Assembly: GCA_945949525.1 (NCBI GenBank)
Contig: CAMFES010000005.1
Coordinates: 1-52,273 of the forward strand
DNA from: an uncultured Veillonellaceae bacterium
GTDB lineage: Bacteria; Bacillota; Negativicutes; Selenomonadales; Selenomonadaceae
DNA length: 52,273 bases
Reading direction: 5' to 3'
The notes beneath the pieces are model-generated. The model searched no databases, was not told the origin of the DNA, and saw only the letters and a list, made by a program, of their open reading frames with translations. Made by a program: the position numbers and the translations under genes. Positions 25,633-34,225 of this stretch are shown in pieces; position 1 is the first letter of the stretch, and each line of letters begins with the position of its first letter.

Positions 25633-26655
25633 CTAAAAACCCTCCCTGCTCACCGCTGTTCCGCGAATCACCTCTATGCCGCCGCTTCTAGGCGCCGTGT
25701 AAACCGGGCTGGAAGCAGGTGCAGGTGCAGGAGCCGGTGCCGGTCTGCTGAAGCTGCCGACAGCAGGACGGCTGACACCTGTATCAGCCTTCTTCGGTGC
25801 CTGTACACTGGAATAATGAACATATTTGGTATCTGTAGTAAACTTGTCCCGTGGCTTGTACGGACGCAGGGTCAGGTACAGGGTACCCTCCTGGGCCTCC
25901 GTTACCAGCTTCAGAGCCTCCTCCGGCCTCAGGGCCAGGGTAGCCGTGGCCAGCTTGTCCATGGCCTTGGTCTTGGCCTTTTCTGCGCTGACATTCTCCG
26001 ACTGCTGGGCATCCTTGCCGTCGCCCTGCTTGCCGTCCTTGTTCTCGTCCTTCTTGTCAGCAGCCTGCTCCTTCGGCACGCTGGTCTGGGAATCAGTAGC
26101 CTTGTTGATGGCCAGCAGCAACACATCCTGCAGCACGATGCGGCCGCTCATCTTGTCGCCGTTCTTGGAGATGATCATGACATCCACGAAATCCCCCGGC
26201 TGGGCAAAGCCGGCTACGCCCGTCACATCGGAAATACCGATGGAAACTGCGCGGCAGTTAGGCGGTATATCTCCCGTAAAGCCCGCCATGCTGATGTCCA
26301 TCAGCACCTTGCGCTTGGAAACGATATCGTCCTTCATAATCTGAACCTTGGCCGGCCTGTTGACAACGTCCGTCACATCGCTGACCGCATCGGCAGGTAC
26401 CAGGTGCGCCGGCATTTCACGAACCTCCAGCATACCTTCCTTGATGATGGTCTTTGGCGCTATGTCCTGCTTGGCCACAACCACATGCACGGTATCCACC
26501 GGAACCGTCTTTTCCTGCTTTGGTTCATTGTTATTCAGCGTAACAAAAACCAGCAAGCCCAGCAGAAGGCTCGCCGCACCTGCCAGCATCACCCAATGCC
26601 GGTAGGTAATCTTTTCCGAAAGTTCACGCAAACTCTTGGAAAGCTTTGGCAACAT
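25633..26655 (-). CDS. rcpC: Tad pilus assembly protein RcpC/CpaB
   Basis: A 340-residue periplasmic protein anchored by one N-terminal helix (WVMLAGAASLLLGLLVFVTL). The SAF domain is seen in VVVAKQDIAPKTIIKEGMLEVREMP, followed by the RcpC/CpaB part (ISMAGFTGDIPPNCRAVSI, GFAQPGDFVDVMIIS). A Lys/Asp-rich insertion (~residues 205-235) and a Pro/Ala tail (PAPAPAPAPAS) are extra. RcpC supports secretin assembly and gating. It is the first gene of the operon and lies 3 bases from the secretin gene. The start is ambiguous: AAAAGGA favours ATG 26655 over the ATGs at 26664/26661. Confidence 0.88.
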   Translation of the reverse strand: MLPKLSKSLRELSEKITYRHWVMLAGAASLLLGLLVFVTLNNNEPKQEKTVPVDTVHVVVAKQDIAPKTIIKEGMLEVREMPAHLVPADAVSDVTDVVNRPAKVQIMKDDIVSKRKVLMDISMAGFTGDIPPNCRAVSIGISDVTGVAGFAQPGDFVDVMIISKNGDKMSGRIVLQDVLLLAINKATDSQTSVPKEQAADKKDENKDGKQGDGKDAQQSENVSAEKAKTKAMDKLATATLALRPEEALKLVTEAQEGTLYLTLRPYKPRDKFTTDTKYVHYSSVQAPKKADTGVSRPAVGSFSRPAPAPAPAPASSPVYTAPRSGGIEVIRGTAVSREGF

Positions 26656-26852
26656 ATTCATCATTCCTTTTCCCCATACTCAAATGACCTGCAGGCCCTC
26701 TTCCGCCTACATCCACGCATATCGCCGCAGCCGCGCGGGCTGCAGCGAAAACGGTAAGAAGCTGCCGCACGCCACCCACAAATAAAAGCTCCCTCTCTCT
26801 GCAAAAAGGCTTTTAAATCTTCCGAGCATGTTTTATAATATCTACTGTATAT

Positions 26853-26880
26853 ATAATAGCATTTTTTTAAACGGTGTAAA
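26853..26880 (-). promoter_or_regulatory. promoter of the tad pilus operon
   Basis: On the minus strand TTTACA (26880-26875) and TATTAT (26858-26853) are 16 bases apart. The leader to rcpC would be about 190 bases and includes a GCAGCC/GGCTGC hairpin (~26730-26745). No other feature was found in 26665-26852. Confidence 0.6.
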
Positions 26881-26927
26881 GGGACTTTCGTCCTTATTTT
26901 TGGTCATATTCAATGAGGTGTGAAATA

Positions 26928-27608
26928 ATGAAAAGCGGGTTTTTTACAATTATACTGTTCGTTTTTTGTTTTTTGGTGGGTCTTTTGTCTAGCTGGCTCA
27001 ACATTCTCTTTCAGGAAAATTCCAGAGAATTGTCTTTTCCGTTCAAGCCACATCCCGCCTGGCAGATGCGCAGCCTGAAAATAATCATGGCGGCTTTTCT
27101 CTGCCTTCTGCTGATGAAATATTGCCTGGCAGGCACGCTTCCTGCATACAAGCTCTGCCACGCCACGACAGGAGAAGCCTTTTTCTTCGCTATCTACGCC
27201 GCCTTTCTGCTGACCATGTTCTGCAGTGATATGGAGCAGCAGGTCATCTTTGACAAGCAGCTGGCACTTTTTGCTATTTTCGGTCTGCTGCACTGCCTGC
27301 TCTTCACCGGCACATGGCTGCAGCAGGCAGGCTATGGCCTGCTGGCGGGCTTTGCCTTTCTGCTGCTGGCCGTCATTACCCGCGGCGGCATCGGCGGCGG
27401 CGATATCAAGCTGATCGCCGCCCTGGGCCTGTGGCTGGCCCCTGCCGCCTTGAAGCTCACCGCTCTGGGAGGCATCATCATCGGCGGCGTCTGGGCGTTG
27501 CTGGCGATTCTCCTCACCAAAAAGAGCCGCAAGGATTTTATTCCCTACGGCCCTTCCTTCATTATCGCAGCACTTATTTCCTATATGCTGTTCCTGCCTG
27601 CCGGCTGA
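26928..27608 (+). CDS. tadV: prepilin peptidase (A24 family, TadV/CpaA-like)
   Basis: A 226-residue inner-membrane aspartyl protease that removes the leaders of Flp, TadE and TadG-type prepilins. Six or more hydrophobic helices are visible. The two catalytic aspartates are in MFCSDMEQQVIFDK (~residue 100) and in the GxGD motif GGIGGGDIKL. It lacks the N-terminal methyltransferase domain of PilD. GAGGTG lies 7 bases before ATG 26928; the ATG at 26913 overlaps that site. It is transcribed away from the tad operon from the shared upstream region and is convergent with the EAL gene. Confidence 0.92.
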   Translation: MKSGFFTIILFVFCFLVGLLSSWLNILFQENSRELSFPFKPHPAWQMRSLKIIMAAFLCLLLMKYCLAGTLPAYKLCHATTGEAFFFAIYAAFLLTMFCSDMEQQVIFDKQLALFAIFGLLHCLLFTGTWLQQAGYGLLAGFAFLLLAVITRGGIGGGDIKLIAALGLWLAPAALKLTALGGIIIGGVWALLAILLTKKSRKDFIPYGPSFIIAALISYMLFLPAG

Positions 27609-27615
27609 GCCGCTC

Positions 27616-29340
27616 CTAGAGCAGCTTTTCAAACTCCGCCGCCGTCATTGGCTTGGCAAAGTAAAAGCCCTGCACGCACTGACAGCCGATTTTCTTCAAA
27701 AATTCAGCCTGTTCCCTGGTTTCCACACCCTCTGCAATCGTCTGCATCTTCAGGCTATGAGCCATCTGCATGATTGCAGACAGAATATTGCCTCCCTTGG
27801 CAGAATGGTCTGAACTTTTTAGAAAACCCATATCCAGCTTCAAGATATCTATCTGGATATCCTTTAGCATATTCAAAGATGAGTAACCGCTGCCAAAATC
27901 GTCCATCAGGATGGTAAATCCGGCATCGCTGAGCTGCTTCGTCATGCTGATAATCTGCTCCGGGTCCTCGGTATAGGCGCTCTCCGTAATCTCCAGCTCA
28001 AGATACCGCGGCGGAAGGTTGTACCTGCTGCGCAGGCTCACCAGATGGCTCACCAGCTTCGGGTCGTACAGGTCAATCCTGGACACGTTGACGGAAACCG
28101 GCCGCACATAGCGGCCCTCGTCCAGCCATTTGCGCAGATAGCGGCAGGTTTCCTCCCAGATGAACTTGTCCACCTCGTAGACAAAGCCGTTGTTTTCAAA
28201 CACGGGAATAAAGTCGCCGGGGGAAATAAACCCGTTGTCCCGGCTGTTCCAGCGCACCAGTGCCTCCGCCCCTATGATGGACTCGTCCTGCAGGTTGTAC
28301 TTGGGCTGCAGATAGATGGCGAACTCCTTGTTTTCGATGGCCCGCTCCATAGCGTTGATGATTTTCTGCTCCTTCAGCACCTGCTGGCGCATTGCCTCGT
28401 CATACTCGCAGTAAGGGGTCTTGAAATTCCCCTTGGCCTTCCAGAGAGCCATGTTGGCCCTGTCGCACATGACGCTGATAGGCAGGCTCTTGTCATCGAT
28501 GCGGTACAGACCAAAGCTCAGCACGGTGCGGTGGTTCAGGGCAAAGCTGTCCGCCATCATCTGCATGGTGTTGATCATGCGCCGGGAATCGCCCTTGCCC
28601 GCCTCATAGCACACCACGAAATTATCGGCGTAAAGCCTGCCGCTGACACAAAGCGGCAGGTTTATTTCCTTCAGAAACCGGCCGATGTACCTGAGCAGCT
28701 TGTCGCCTACAGCCTCGCCAAACAGGTCGTTCAGCACCTTGAACCGCTCGATGTTGATGCGCAAAAGGTCAAAATCCGTGTCCGGATTTTCCTGCAGCAT
28801 TTCCTGGGTCTTGTCATAAAAGGCCTGCTTGTTGTAGATGCCCGTCAGCTCGTCATAGGTGTTCAGGTATTCAGCCGCCCGGCCGCTTACCTTGCCGGTG
28901 CTGACCATGCGAAAGGTGTTTTCATGCCGGTAGTCCCGGTAGATGTGTATGCCGGTAATAACAGGGCAGTCGTTGTCCCGGCATCTGTACATGACAATCA
29001 TGTTGAGGAATATGAGCCTTTTGACTTTTGTACACGTTAAAATCATCCTGGCTATCACCGAGGCACCCTCGTCGTTAGGACTGTACCTGCATTTGCACCT
29101 GTTCAGCTCCAGCGGTGCCAGCCGCTCATACTGCCTGCTGAGAAACTGCCTCACGTTCCAGCTGCCCCGGACATAGTTGATGTGCAGATGGCTGTACGCC
29201 ACCACATCCTCATCCAGAAGCATGGCCAGACCTCCCACGCTTCCGTCCCGCAGATACTCCTTGATTAAATTTTTTGTCAGCTGAATCAGCTCGCCCTGTT
29301 TCATGCCTGTACCTGTATCTGTACCTACACCTACACCCAT
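27616..29340 (-). CDS. c-di-GMP phosphodiesterase with degenerate GGDEF domain
   Basis: About 574 residues in three parts. The N-terminal ~140 residues resemble a SnoaL/NTF2-like sensory fold (low certainty). A GGDEF-type domain follows (DELTGIYNKQAF ... NIERFKVLNDLFGEAVGD), in which the active-site motif is YADNF, so it should not make c-di-GMP. The C-terminal EAL domain is intact: GAEALVRW (~357), ELEITES, DDFGSGYSSL, KLDMGFL, AEGVE and QGFYFAKP, so it should hydrolyse c-di-GMP. The start is ambiguous: ATG 29340 has GGGGGA 4-5 bases upstream, while ATG 29361 overlaps a TATAAT-like promoter box. The first codons are a short hexamer repeat (GVGVGTDTGTG). It is convergent with the prepilin peptidase gene, 7 bases apart. 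Confidence 0.88.
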   Translation of the reverse strand: MGVGVGTDTGTGMKQGELIQLTKNLIKEYLRDGSVGGLAMLLDEDVVAYSHLHINYVRGSWNVRQFLSRQYERLAPLELNRCKCRYSPNDEGASVIARMILTCTKVKRLIFLNMIVMYRCRDNDCPVITGIHIYRDYRHENTFRMVSTGKVSGRAAEYLNTYDELTGIYNKQAFYDKTQEMLQENPDTDFDLLRINIERFKVLNDLFGEAVGDKLLRYIGRFLKEINLPLCVSGRLYADNFVVCYEAGKGDSRRMINTMQMMADSFALNHRTVLSFGLYRIDDKSLPISVMCDRANMALWKAKGNFKTPYCEYDEAMRQQVLKEQKIINAMERAIENKEFAIYLQPKYNLQDESIIGAEALVRWNSRDNGFISPGDFIPVFENNGFVYEVDKFIWEETCRYLRKWLDEGRYVRPVSVNVSRIDLYDPKLVSHLVSLRSRYNLPPRYLELEITESAYTEDPEQIISMTKQLSDAGFTILMDDFGSGYSSLNMLKDIQIDILKLDMGFLKSSDHSAKGGNILSAIMQMAHSLKMQTIAEGVETREQAEFLKKIGCQCVQGFYFAKPMTAAEFEKLL

Positions 29341-29481
29341 AATATCCCCCGTCTGCATCAATATACTATTATATATACATTATATACATTTTACGTTATT
29401 GCGGGCTTTTTTTCAATCATGAAATGCCCTATTTGAACAAAATTTTTATTTTATGACAATTCTGCCGACAGGGGGCACAAA

Positions 29482-29536
29482 TAAGAAGCGGGGACCAGTA
29501 AAGGGCTGTTCTGCCTGTACTGTTCCCCGCTTCTTA
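29482..29536 (-). terminator. strong hairpin after the 3D-domain gene
   Basis: A 19-bp nearly perfect stem (29482-29500 with 29518-29536, arms AAGAAGCGGGG / CCCCGCTTCTT) begins about 25 bases after the stop of the minus-strand gene. Only a weak T-rich stretch (TTCTTATTTG) follows. The rest of 29341-29560 shows just AT-rich promoter-like boxes for the EAL gene. Confidence 0.6.
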
Positions 29537-29560
29537 CTGTCTTATAACAGTTATCCGGTA

Positions 29561-30337
29561 TTAATCGAGTATGTATACTTCTACTGAACGGCGGCCAAAG
29601 TTGATTGCCTCGCCGTAGCTTTCCATGCACAAATCTATTTTATTTCCTCGGATAGCTCCGCCCGTATCGGCAGCCACTGCAGTTCCGTAACCCGGAATAT
29701 ACACTCTGGTGCCCAGCGGAATCACGTCAGGATCTACTGCTACGATGCCTCGCTGCGCAACAGCTCCTGTGGCGGTAATGCCTGCCCCATTGCCGTCAGT
29801 CGGCAGGTAGGCACTAGCCTCCATTGATATACAGGCTGCGTAGGCCATCTCACCATGATTGGTGCTGACAGTGTTTTCTGCCTTGGGCGGTGCCACCGGA
29901 ACATCCTTTACATGAATGTTCATGCCGGTTACAACAGCTGCATCCAGCCCGTAATTGACCTCGTAACCATTACCTACATAGCCATAAGGCTCCAAAATCT
30001 CCCCTACGGTAGATTTGCAGGTTAAAATTGTTTCTTTATTGCCATTGTATTCTATGACTACAGGCACGGCGCGCTTGACAGTCAGCACCTGGTTGCCCTT
30101 GTCATCCTCTGAAAACGCGTATTCATCGCCCTCCAGCATAGCTATCCCTGCCTGACTGAGAATGTTGGCAGGTACCTTATAAGGTGTATTCAGCTCAAGC
30201 TGCTGGCCATCAACCGCTATTGTCACATGCCTGTTAGAAATGAAGCCGGAAAGCATCATTGTTCCACACATGATGCCGACACTGATAGGATACCGGACGT
30301 CCCTTCTGCATCGGACATATAGTTTCTTTAAGGTCAT
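29561..30337 (-). CDS. YabE-like DUF348 and 3D domain cell-wall protein
   Basis: The 258-residue exported protein has an N-terminal hydrophobic segment (YPISVGIMCGTMMLSGFIS), a DUF348 ubiquitin-like repeat (HVTIAVDGQQLELNT... and the region around VKRAVPVVIEYNGNKETILT) and a C-terminal 3D domain. The 3D domain has the three signature aspartates in VAVDPDVIPLGTRVYIPGYG, AADTGGAI and GNKIDLCM. 3D domains share the double-psi barrel of the lytic transglycosylase MltA, so peptidoglycan cleavage is likely. The G5 domain of larger YabE/RpfB proteins is missing. AAGGGGG precedes the ATG. Its position after metG-tatD matches yabE of Bacillus. Confidence 0.87.
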   Translation of the reverse strand: MTLKKLYVRCRRDVRYPISVGIMCGTMMLSGFISNRHVTIAVDGQQLELNTPYKVPANILSQAGIAMLEGDEYAFSEDDKGNQVLTVKRAVPVVIEYNGNKETILTCKSTVGEILEPYGYVGNGYEVNYGLDAAVVTGMNIHVKDVPVAPPKAENTVSTNHGEMAYAACISMEASAYLPTDGNGAGITATGAVAQRGIVAVDPDVIPLGTRVYIPGYGTAVAADTGGAIRGNKIDLCMESYGEAINFGRRSVEVYILD

Positions 30338-30367
30338 TTAATACCCCCTTATGTAATTATGTGTGCT

Positions 30368-30396
30368 ACTATATCATAATATTGTTCAACTGTCAA
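30368..30396 (-). promoter_or_regulatory. promoter for the 3D-domain gene
   Basis: On the minus strand TTGACA (30396-30391) and TATAGT (30373-30368) are exactly 17 bases apart, about 30 bases before the start codon. Confidence 0.78.
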
Positions 30397-30462
30397 ATTT
30401 CAAAGTGTTTATTCTCCACTTTTGAGGGCATTTTAGCTGATTTGAACGCGATAGAAAGTCAG

Positions 30463-30495
30463 AAGTGGCGGGACTTTTGGGACGCCCCGCCACTT
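30463..30495 (-). terminator. hairpin after tatD
   Basis: A perfect 10-bp stem AAGTGGCGGG / CCCGCCACTT (30463-30472 with 30486-30495) lies 35 bases after the tatD stop on the minus strand. Only CTGACTTTC follows, so termination may be incomplete. Confidence 0.55.
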
Positions 30496-30528
30496 TGAGA
30501 AAATTTTGCATATTTTTTGCGTATGTTA

Positions 30529-31389
30529 TCATAATCTGCCGTACAACTCCTGGGCATTGCTGGTAGTCTGCAGGGCAACTTCATCAAAAGATACCTGCCT
30601 AAGCTCCGCCAGCTTTGCCGCCACATGGTACACATAGGCAGGCTCGTTGCGCTTGCCCCGCATTGGCACAGGAGCCATGTAAGGGCAGTCCGTTTCCACC
30701 AGAATCCGCTCCAAGGGCAGCCGCTGCACAATCTCCGGCAGCTTTGCGGCATTTTTGAAGGTCAGGGGGCCGTCCACCCCGATGAACCAGTCCAGCTTCA
30801 TCAGCTCCTTTGCCATCTCCAGACTGCCGGAGTAGCAGTGCATCACGCCTCTGACATCCCTGGCTTCCTTTTTGAGAATTGCCAGCGTATCCCCGTGAGC
30901 CTCACGGTCATGGACACAGACAGGCAGATGAAGCTGCCGGGCTATATCCAGCTGGCGGATGAAGATTTCCCGCTGCAGCTTCCTCTGCTCCTCGTCCTTC
31001 ACCCAGTAATAATCAAGGCCAATCTCGCCGATAGCCACCACCTTCGCCTCCTGTGCCCAGCCAGCCAGCATATCCTCATCAGCCTGAGTCATGAGGCGGG
31101 CCTCCTCCGGATGGATGCCTACGCCCGTGTATACCATGTCGTACTGCTTGGCCATGGCCACGGAGCGGGCGGAGGACTGGATGGAATCCCCCATGTTGAT
31201 GATGGCCAGCAGTCCGGCCTCCCCGGCCCTGGCCAGCATTTCCTCCCTGTCCTCGTCAAACCTGTCCACATCTATGTGGGCGTGGGTATCCACCAGCAGG
31301 TGGGAAGCTGTGCCTTTTGCAGCAGCGGCTTTTGGCTCATCGGCCGCCAAAAAGGCAGATAAATCCTGCACGATTTCTATTTTGCTCAT
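30529..31389 (-). CDS. tatD: TatD-family metal-dependent hydrolase
   Basis: The 286-residue TIM-barrel enzyme of the TatD deoxyribonuclease family acts on DNA ends and peroxide-damaged DNA. Metal ligands are visible: DTHAHID (~35), GEIGLDYYW (~122), HDREAH (~158), HCYSG (~183) and ETDCPYMAP (~232). The first ~30 residues (IEIVQDLSAFLAADEPKAAA) are an extension not usual for the family. The ribosome-binding site is weak (GGTGAG), and it follows metG after 10 bases, so the two form an operon, as in Bacillus (metS-yabD). Confidence 0.92.
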   Translation of the reverse strand: MSKIEIVQDLSAFLAADEPKAAAAKGTASHLLVDTHAHIDVDRFDEDREEMLARAGEAGLLAIINMGDSIQSSARSVAMAKQYDMVYTGVGIHPEEARLMTQADEDMLAGWAQEAKVVAIGEIGLDYYWVKDEEQRKLQREIFIRQLDIARQLHLPVCVHDREAHGDTLAILKKEARDVRGVMHCYSGSLEMAKELMKLDWFIGVDGPLTFKNAAKLPEIVQRLPLERILVETDCPYMAPVPMRGKRNEPAYVYHVAAKLAELRQVSFDEVALQTTSNAQELYGRL

Positions 31390-31399
31390 TTTGCTTTTC

Positions 31400-32941
31400 T
31401 CACCGTACCTCGATGCGCGGGAACAGCTGCTGTGCCTGGCCGATGTGCATACCGGCAGGAGTGCCGCCCCACTGCTGCATGTCAGCCAGGCGCAGGTCGG
31501 CTATGGTGCCCGGCAGGTTCAGCTGCTGCCATACCTTTTCAGCTGTGGACGGCATATAAGGCATAATCAGGCCGCTGATGATGCGCAGGGCCTCCACCAG
31601 ATTGTACATGACATTGGCCAGCTCCTGCTTCCTGGCCTCATCCTTGGCCAGCGCCCACGGCGCAGTTTCATCAATGTATTTATTGGCCCTGCTGATAAAT
31701 GCCCAGACTGCCTTGATGGCATTGCTTATCCTCATGCTGCTCATGTCCTCATCAAAGGCCTTGACGGCGGCCATGGCGTCTGCAATCAGGGATTCGTCAA
31801 TCTCTGAACGCCCCTCCGGCGCCAGGACAACGCCCTGCTGGAATTTACCTACCATGCTCAAGGTGCGGTGCAAAAGATTGCCCAAATCGTTGGCCAAATC
31901 GGAATTGATGCGCTGGATAAGGGCATCACGGGAGAAGTTGCCGTCCTGTCCCAGAATGATTTCCCTGAGCAGGAAATAGCGGATGGCATCTGCTCCGAAC
32001 TCCTCAATCAGCCCGATTGGGTCAATGACGTTGCCCACGGACTTGGACATCTTGCTGCCGTCCACCACCAGCCAGCCATGGCCGAATACCTGCTTTGGCA
32101 GCGGCAGATCCAGAGCCATGAGGATACAAGGCCAGATGATGGAATGGAAGCGCACAATCTCCTTGCCCACCAGATGGATGTTGGCCGGCCAGTATTTATT
32201 GAACTTTTCTGCATCGTCCAGATAACCGATAGGGGTCAGGTAGTTGGACAGGGCATCAAACCACACATAGATGACGTGCTTTTCATCAATCGGCACAGGA
32301 ATGCCCCAGTCAAAGGAGGTGCGGGAAATGCACAAATCCTCCATGCCCTGCTTGATGAAGTTAATCATCTCATTGCGGCGGGAAACAGGCTGGATGAAGT
32401 CAGGATTTTCCTCAATGTACTGCAGCAGGCGGTCAGCGTACTTGCTGATTTTGAAGAAGTATGCCTCCTCCGATACCTCCTGCACCGGGCGATGGCAGTC
32501 AGGGCAGCAGCCCTTCTCATCCAGCTGATGCTCCGTCCAGTAGCTTTCGCATGGAGTGCAGTAGAGGCCTGTGTAGGAACCCTTGTATATGTCACCCTTG
32601 TCATAAATGCGGCGGAAGATTTCCTGCACGACCTTTTCGTGGCGCTTTTCCGTGGTGCGGATAAAATCGTCATTGGAAATGTTCAGCATTTCCCAGAGGT
32701 GCTGAAAGCCTGCCACGATAGGGTCCACGTATTCAATAGGAGTAATCCCCTGCTCCTCCGCCTTCTGCTGGATTTTCTGGCCATGCTCGTCACTGCCGGT
32801 CAGGAAAAATACATCGTCACCGGCCAGCCGGTGAAAGCGTGCCACCGAGTCTGCAATGGTGGTGCAATAGGCGTGGCCGATGTGCAGCTTGGCGCTGGGA
32901 TAGTAGATTGGGGTAGTGATATAAAAACTTTTGTTGCTCAA
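31400..32941 (-). CDS. metG: methionyl-tRNA synthetase
   Basis: A 513-residue class I aminoacyl-tRNA synthetase that charges tRNA-Met. HIGH is present as KLHIGHAYC (~20), and the zinc knuckle as CTPCESYWTEHQLDEKGCCPDC (about residues 126-147, shown as CxxC...CxxC). KMSKS appears as SKMSKSVGN (~297) and a helical anticodon-binding domain follows. It ends at ~513 without the C-terminal tRNA-binding (Trbp111/EMAP) domain that many Firmicute enzymes have. The start is TTG, with AGGAGG 8 bases upstream. No T-box is seen in the upstream region, which instead holds a palindromic element. Confidence 0.96.
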   Translation of the reverse strand: MSNKSFYITTPIYYPSAKLHIGHAYCTTIADSVARFHRLAGDDVFFLTGSDEHGQKIQQKAEEQGITPIEYVDPIVAGFQHLWEMLNISNDDFIRTTEKRHEKVVQEIFRRIYDKGDIYKGSYTGLYCTPCESYWTEHQLDEKGCCPDCHRPVQEVSEEAYFFKISKYADRLLQYIEENPDFIQPVSRRNEMINFIKQGMEDLCISRTSFDWGIPVPIDEKHVIYVWFDALSNYLTPIGYLDDAEKFNKYWPANIHLVGKEIVRFHSIIWPCILMALDLPLPKQVFGHGWLVVDGSKMSKSVGNVIDPIGLIEEFGADAIRYFLLREIILGQDGNFSRDALIQRINSDLANDLGNLLHRTLSMVGKFQQGVVLAPEGRSEIDESLIADAMAAVKAFDEDMSSMRISNAIKAVWAFISRANKYIDETAPWALAKDEARKQELANVMYNLVEALRIISGLIMPYMPSTAEKVWQQLNLPGTIADLRLADMQQWGGTPAGMHIGQAQQLFPRIEVR

Positions 32942-33014
32942 AATGTTTTCCTCCTAAAAAGTATATTTATGTAAAATTAAAATCATGCCGAGGGATATGG
33001 TATATACACGGCGG

Positions 33015-33064
33015 TATACACAGCAGCATACTCGGCGGCATACACAGCGGCATACTCGGCGGCG
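33015..33064 (+). repeat. 12-bp tandem repeat
   Basis: About four units alternate between GCATACACAGCG and GCATACTCGGCG, so the array can also be read as two 24-bp units. It runs directly into the left arm of the palindromic element at 33059. Confidence 0.85.
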
Positions 33065-33202
33065 ACAGGCATATACCATCGCAGGCACGCTCTCGCTGCT
33101 AATTGAGCCTAGCGGAACTAAACTCATTCATCGCCTGACGGCTCGAATTCGTTAAGTACCGAGGCTCAACAAGCACCTGCTTATGGTATATGCCGACGCC
33201 GC
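33059..33202 (+). repeat. palindromic intergenic element, copy A
   Basis: Outer arms GCGGCG and GGCATATACCAT pair with ATGGTATATGCC and CGCCGC (33059-33079 with 33183-33202). An inner stem TTGAGCCT / AGGCTCAA encloses a loop with ATCGCCTGACGGCTCG. The unpaired stretch CACGCTCTCGCT is shared with copies B and C, although the arms differ. It fills the gap between metG and rsmI and holds no gene. Confidence 0.82.
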
Positions 33203-33269
33203 TCAGCAAGCATATATCCGAAATGACACACCATAACCGCCGTTGCATTATTGCTCTCACTATACCGGA

Positions 33270-33352
33270 TTTTCAGCCTGCAATAAAAGAGTACAGCCAG
33301 GTGCCGGAGTGGAAAAAGTTTATTGCACCAGCTTTTCAGCCTGCAATAAAAG
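33270..33352 (+). repeat. 20-bp direct repeat at the rsmI 3' end
   Basis: TTTTCAGCCTGCAATAAAAG occurs at 33270-33289 and 33333-33352. The second copy is inside the last codons of rsmI (LLLQAEKL), so the first looks like a duplicated 3' end fragment. Confidence 0.85.
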
Positions 33353-34186
33353 GTTGTATATATCCCTGCGGCTCATGTTGAGGGTCTTGGCCGCCTGGCG
33401 CATGGCTTCTTTGCGGGGCATGCCGTCTGCCTCCAGCTTTGCTACCAGCTCTACGGGATTGGCAGGCGCAGCTTCCTCGTCGGCAGCTGCAGTGCTGCTG
33501 TCAAAGCCGCTGACGATGAGGACAAACTCACCTCTCGGCTCATGCTCCTGATAATAGTCACAAAGCTCGCCCAGGGTGCGGCGGTTGAACTCCTCATAAT
33601 GCTTGGTCAGCTCGCGGGCAGCAACTGCCGGGCGCATATCCCCCAGAGCCTCCCTCAGCTGCCCCAGGGTTTCCCTGAGATGGTGGGGGGCCTCATAAAA
33701 AATCAGCGTTTCGGGACTGCATCTGATGCGCTCCAGCAGCTCCCGCCGCTTTTTGGCCGATTTGGGCAAAAAGCCGTAAAAGGTAAAGGCCGTAGTGTCC
33801 AGCCCGGAGCATATCAGGGCTGACAGCGCCGCATTGGCTCCCGGCAGGGGGCTGACCTCTATTCCTGCTTCAATGGCCAGCTGTGCCAGATGCGCCCCCG
33901 GGTCGGATATACCTGGCAGTCCCGCATCACTGACACAGACCACCGTGGCGCCGGCCAGCATTTTCTCCACCAGCTCCGGCCCCCTGGCCAGCTTGTTATG
34001 CTCATGGTAGCTGACCGCAGGCGTATGTATATCATAATGGGACAGCAGCTTTCTTGTGTGCCGGGTATCCTCGGCGGCAATCACGTCCGCTTCCCCCAGC
34101 ATGCGCACGGCCCTGAAGGTCATATCCTCCAGGTTGCCTATAGGCGTAGCCGACAGGTAAAGCCTGCCCTTTTTTTCTTCCGTCAT
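33320..34186 (-). CDS. rsmI: 16S rRNA (cytidine-1402 2'-O)-methyltransferase
   Basis: A 288-residue SAM-dependent enzyme of the tetrapyrrole-methylase fold that methylates the ribose of C1402 in 16S rRNA. Signature stretches: LYLSATPIGNLEDMTFRAV (~10-28), AEDTRHTRKLL, VSDAGLPGISDPGA, PLPGANAAL, FYGFLP and EAPHHLRETL. The C-terminus has the helical domain LEADGMPRKEAMRQAAKTL. AAGGGCG lies 8 bases before the ATG. It is the Bacillus yabC counterpart, 40 bases downstream of the yabB-like gene. Confidence 0.95.
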   Translation of the reverse strand: MTEEKKGRLYLSATPIGNLEDMTFRAVRMLGEADVIAAEDTRHTRKLLSHYDIHTPAVSYHEHNKLARGPELVEKMLAGATVVCVSDAGLPGISDPGAHLAQLAIEAGIEVSPLPGANAALSALICSGLDTTAFTFYGFLPKSAKKRRELLERIRCSPETLIFYEAPHHLRETLGQLREALGDMRPAVAARELTKHYEEFNRRTLGELCDYYQEHEPRGEFVLIVSGFDSSTAAADEEAAPANPVELVAKLEADGMPRKEAMRQAAKTLNMSRRDIYNLLLQAEKLVQ

Positions 34187-34225
34187 AGCATCGCCCTTCT
34201 ACATTATAATATCGTAATAAGTTCT

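Noticed and set aside
24388-26757. 789-residue plus-strand open frame opposite the secretin and rcpC genes
   Set aside because: It is antisense to two well-supported genes, has no ribosome-binding site, and shows the His/Gln/Leu-rich composition typical of a shadow frame produced by GC-rich third positions.
33015-33064. CRISPR array
   Set aside because: Units are only 12 bp, directly adjacent, without spacers, and no cas gene is present.
32942-33319. T-box or SAM riboswitch upstream of metG
   Set aside because: No T-box sequence or SAM-riboswitch core is seen; the region is a palindromic element plus short repeats.
33190-33381. 63-residue plus-strand open frame between metG and rsmI
   Set aside because: It runs through element A and the antisense 3' end of rsmI; its apparent repeat (FQPAIK) is just the 20-bp direct repeat.
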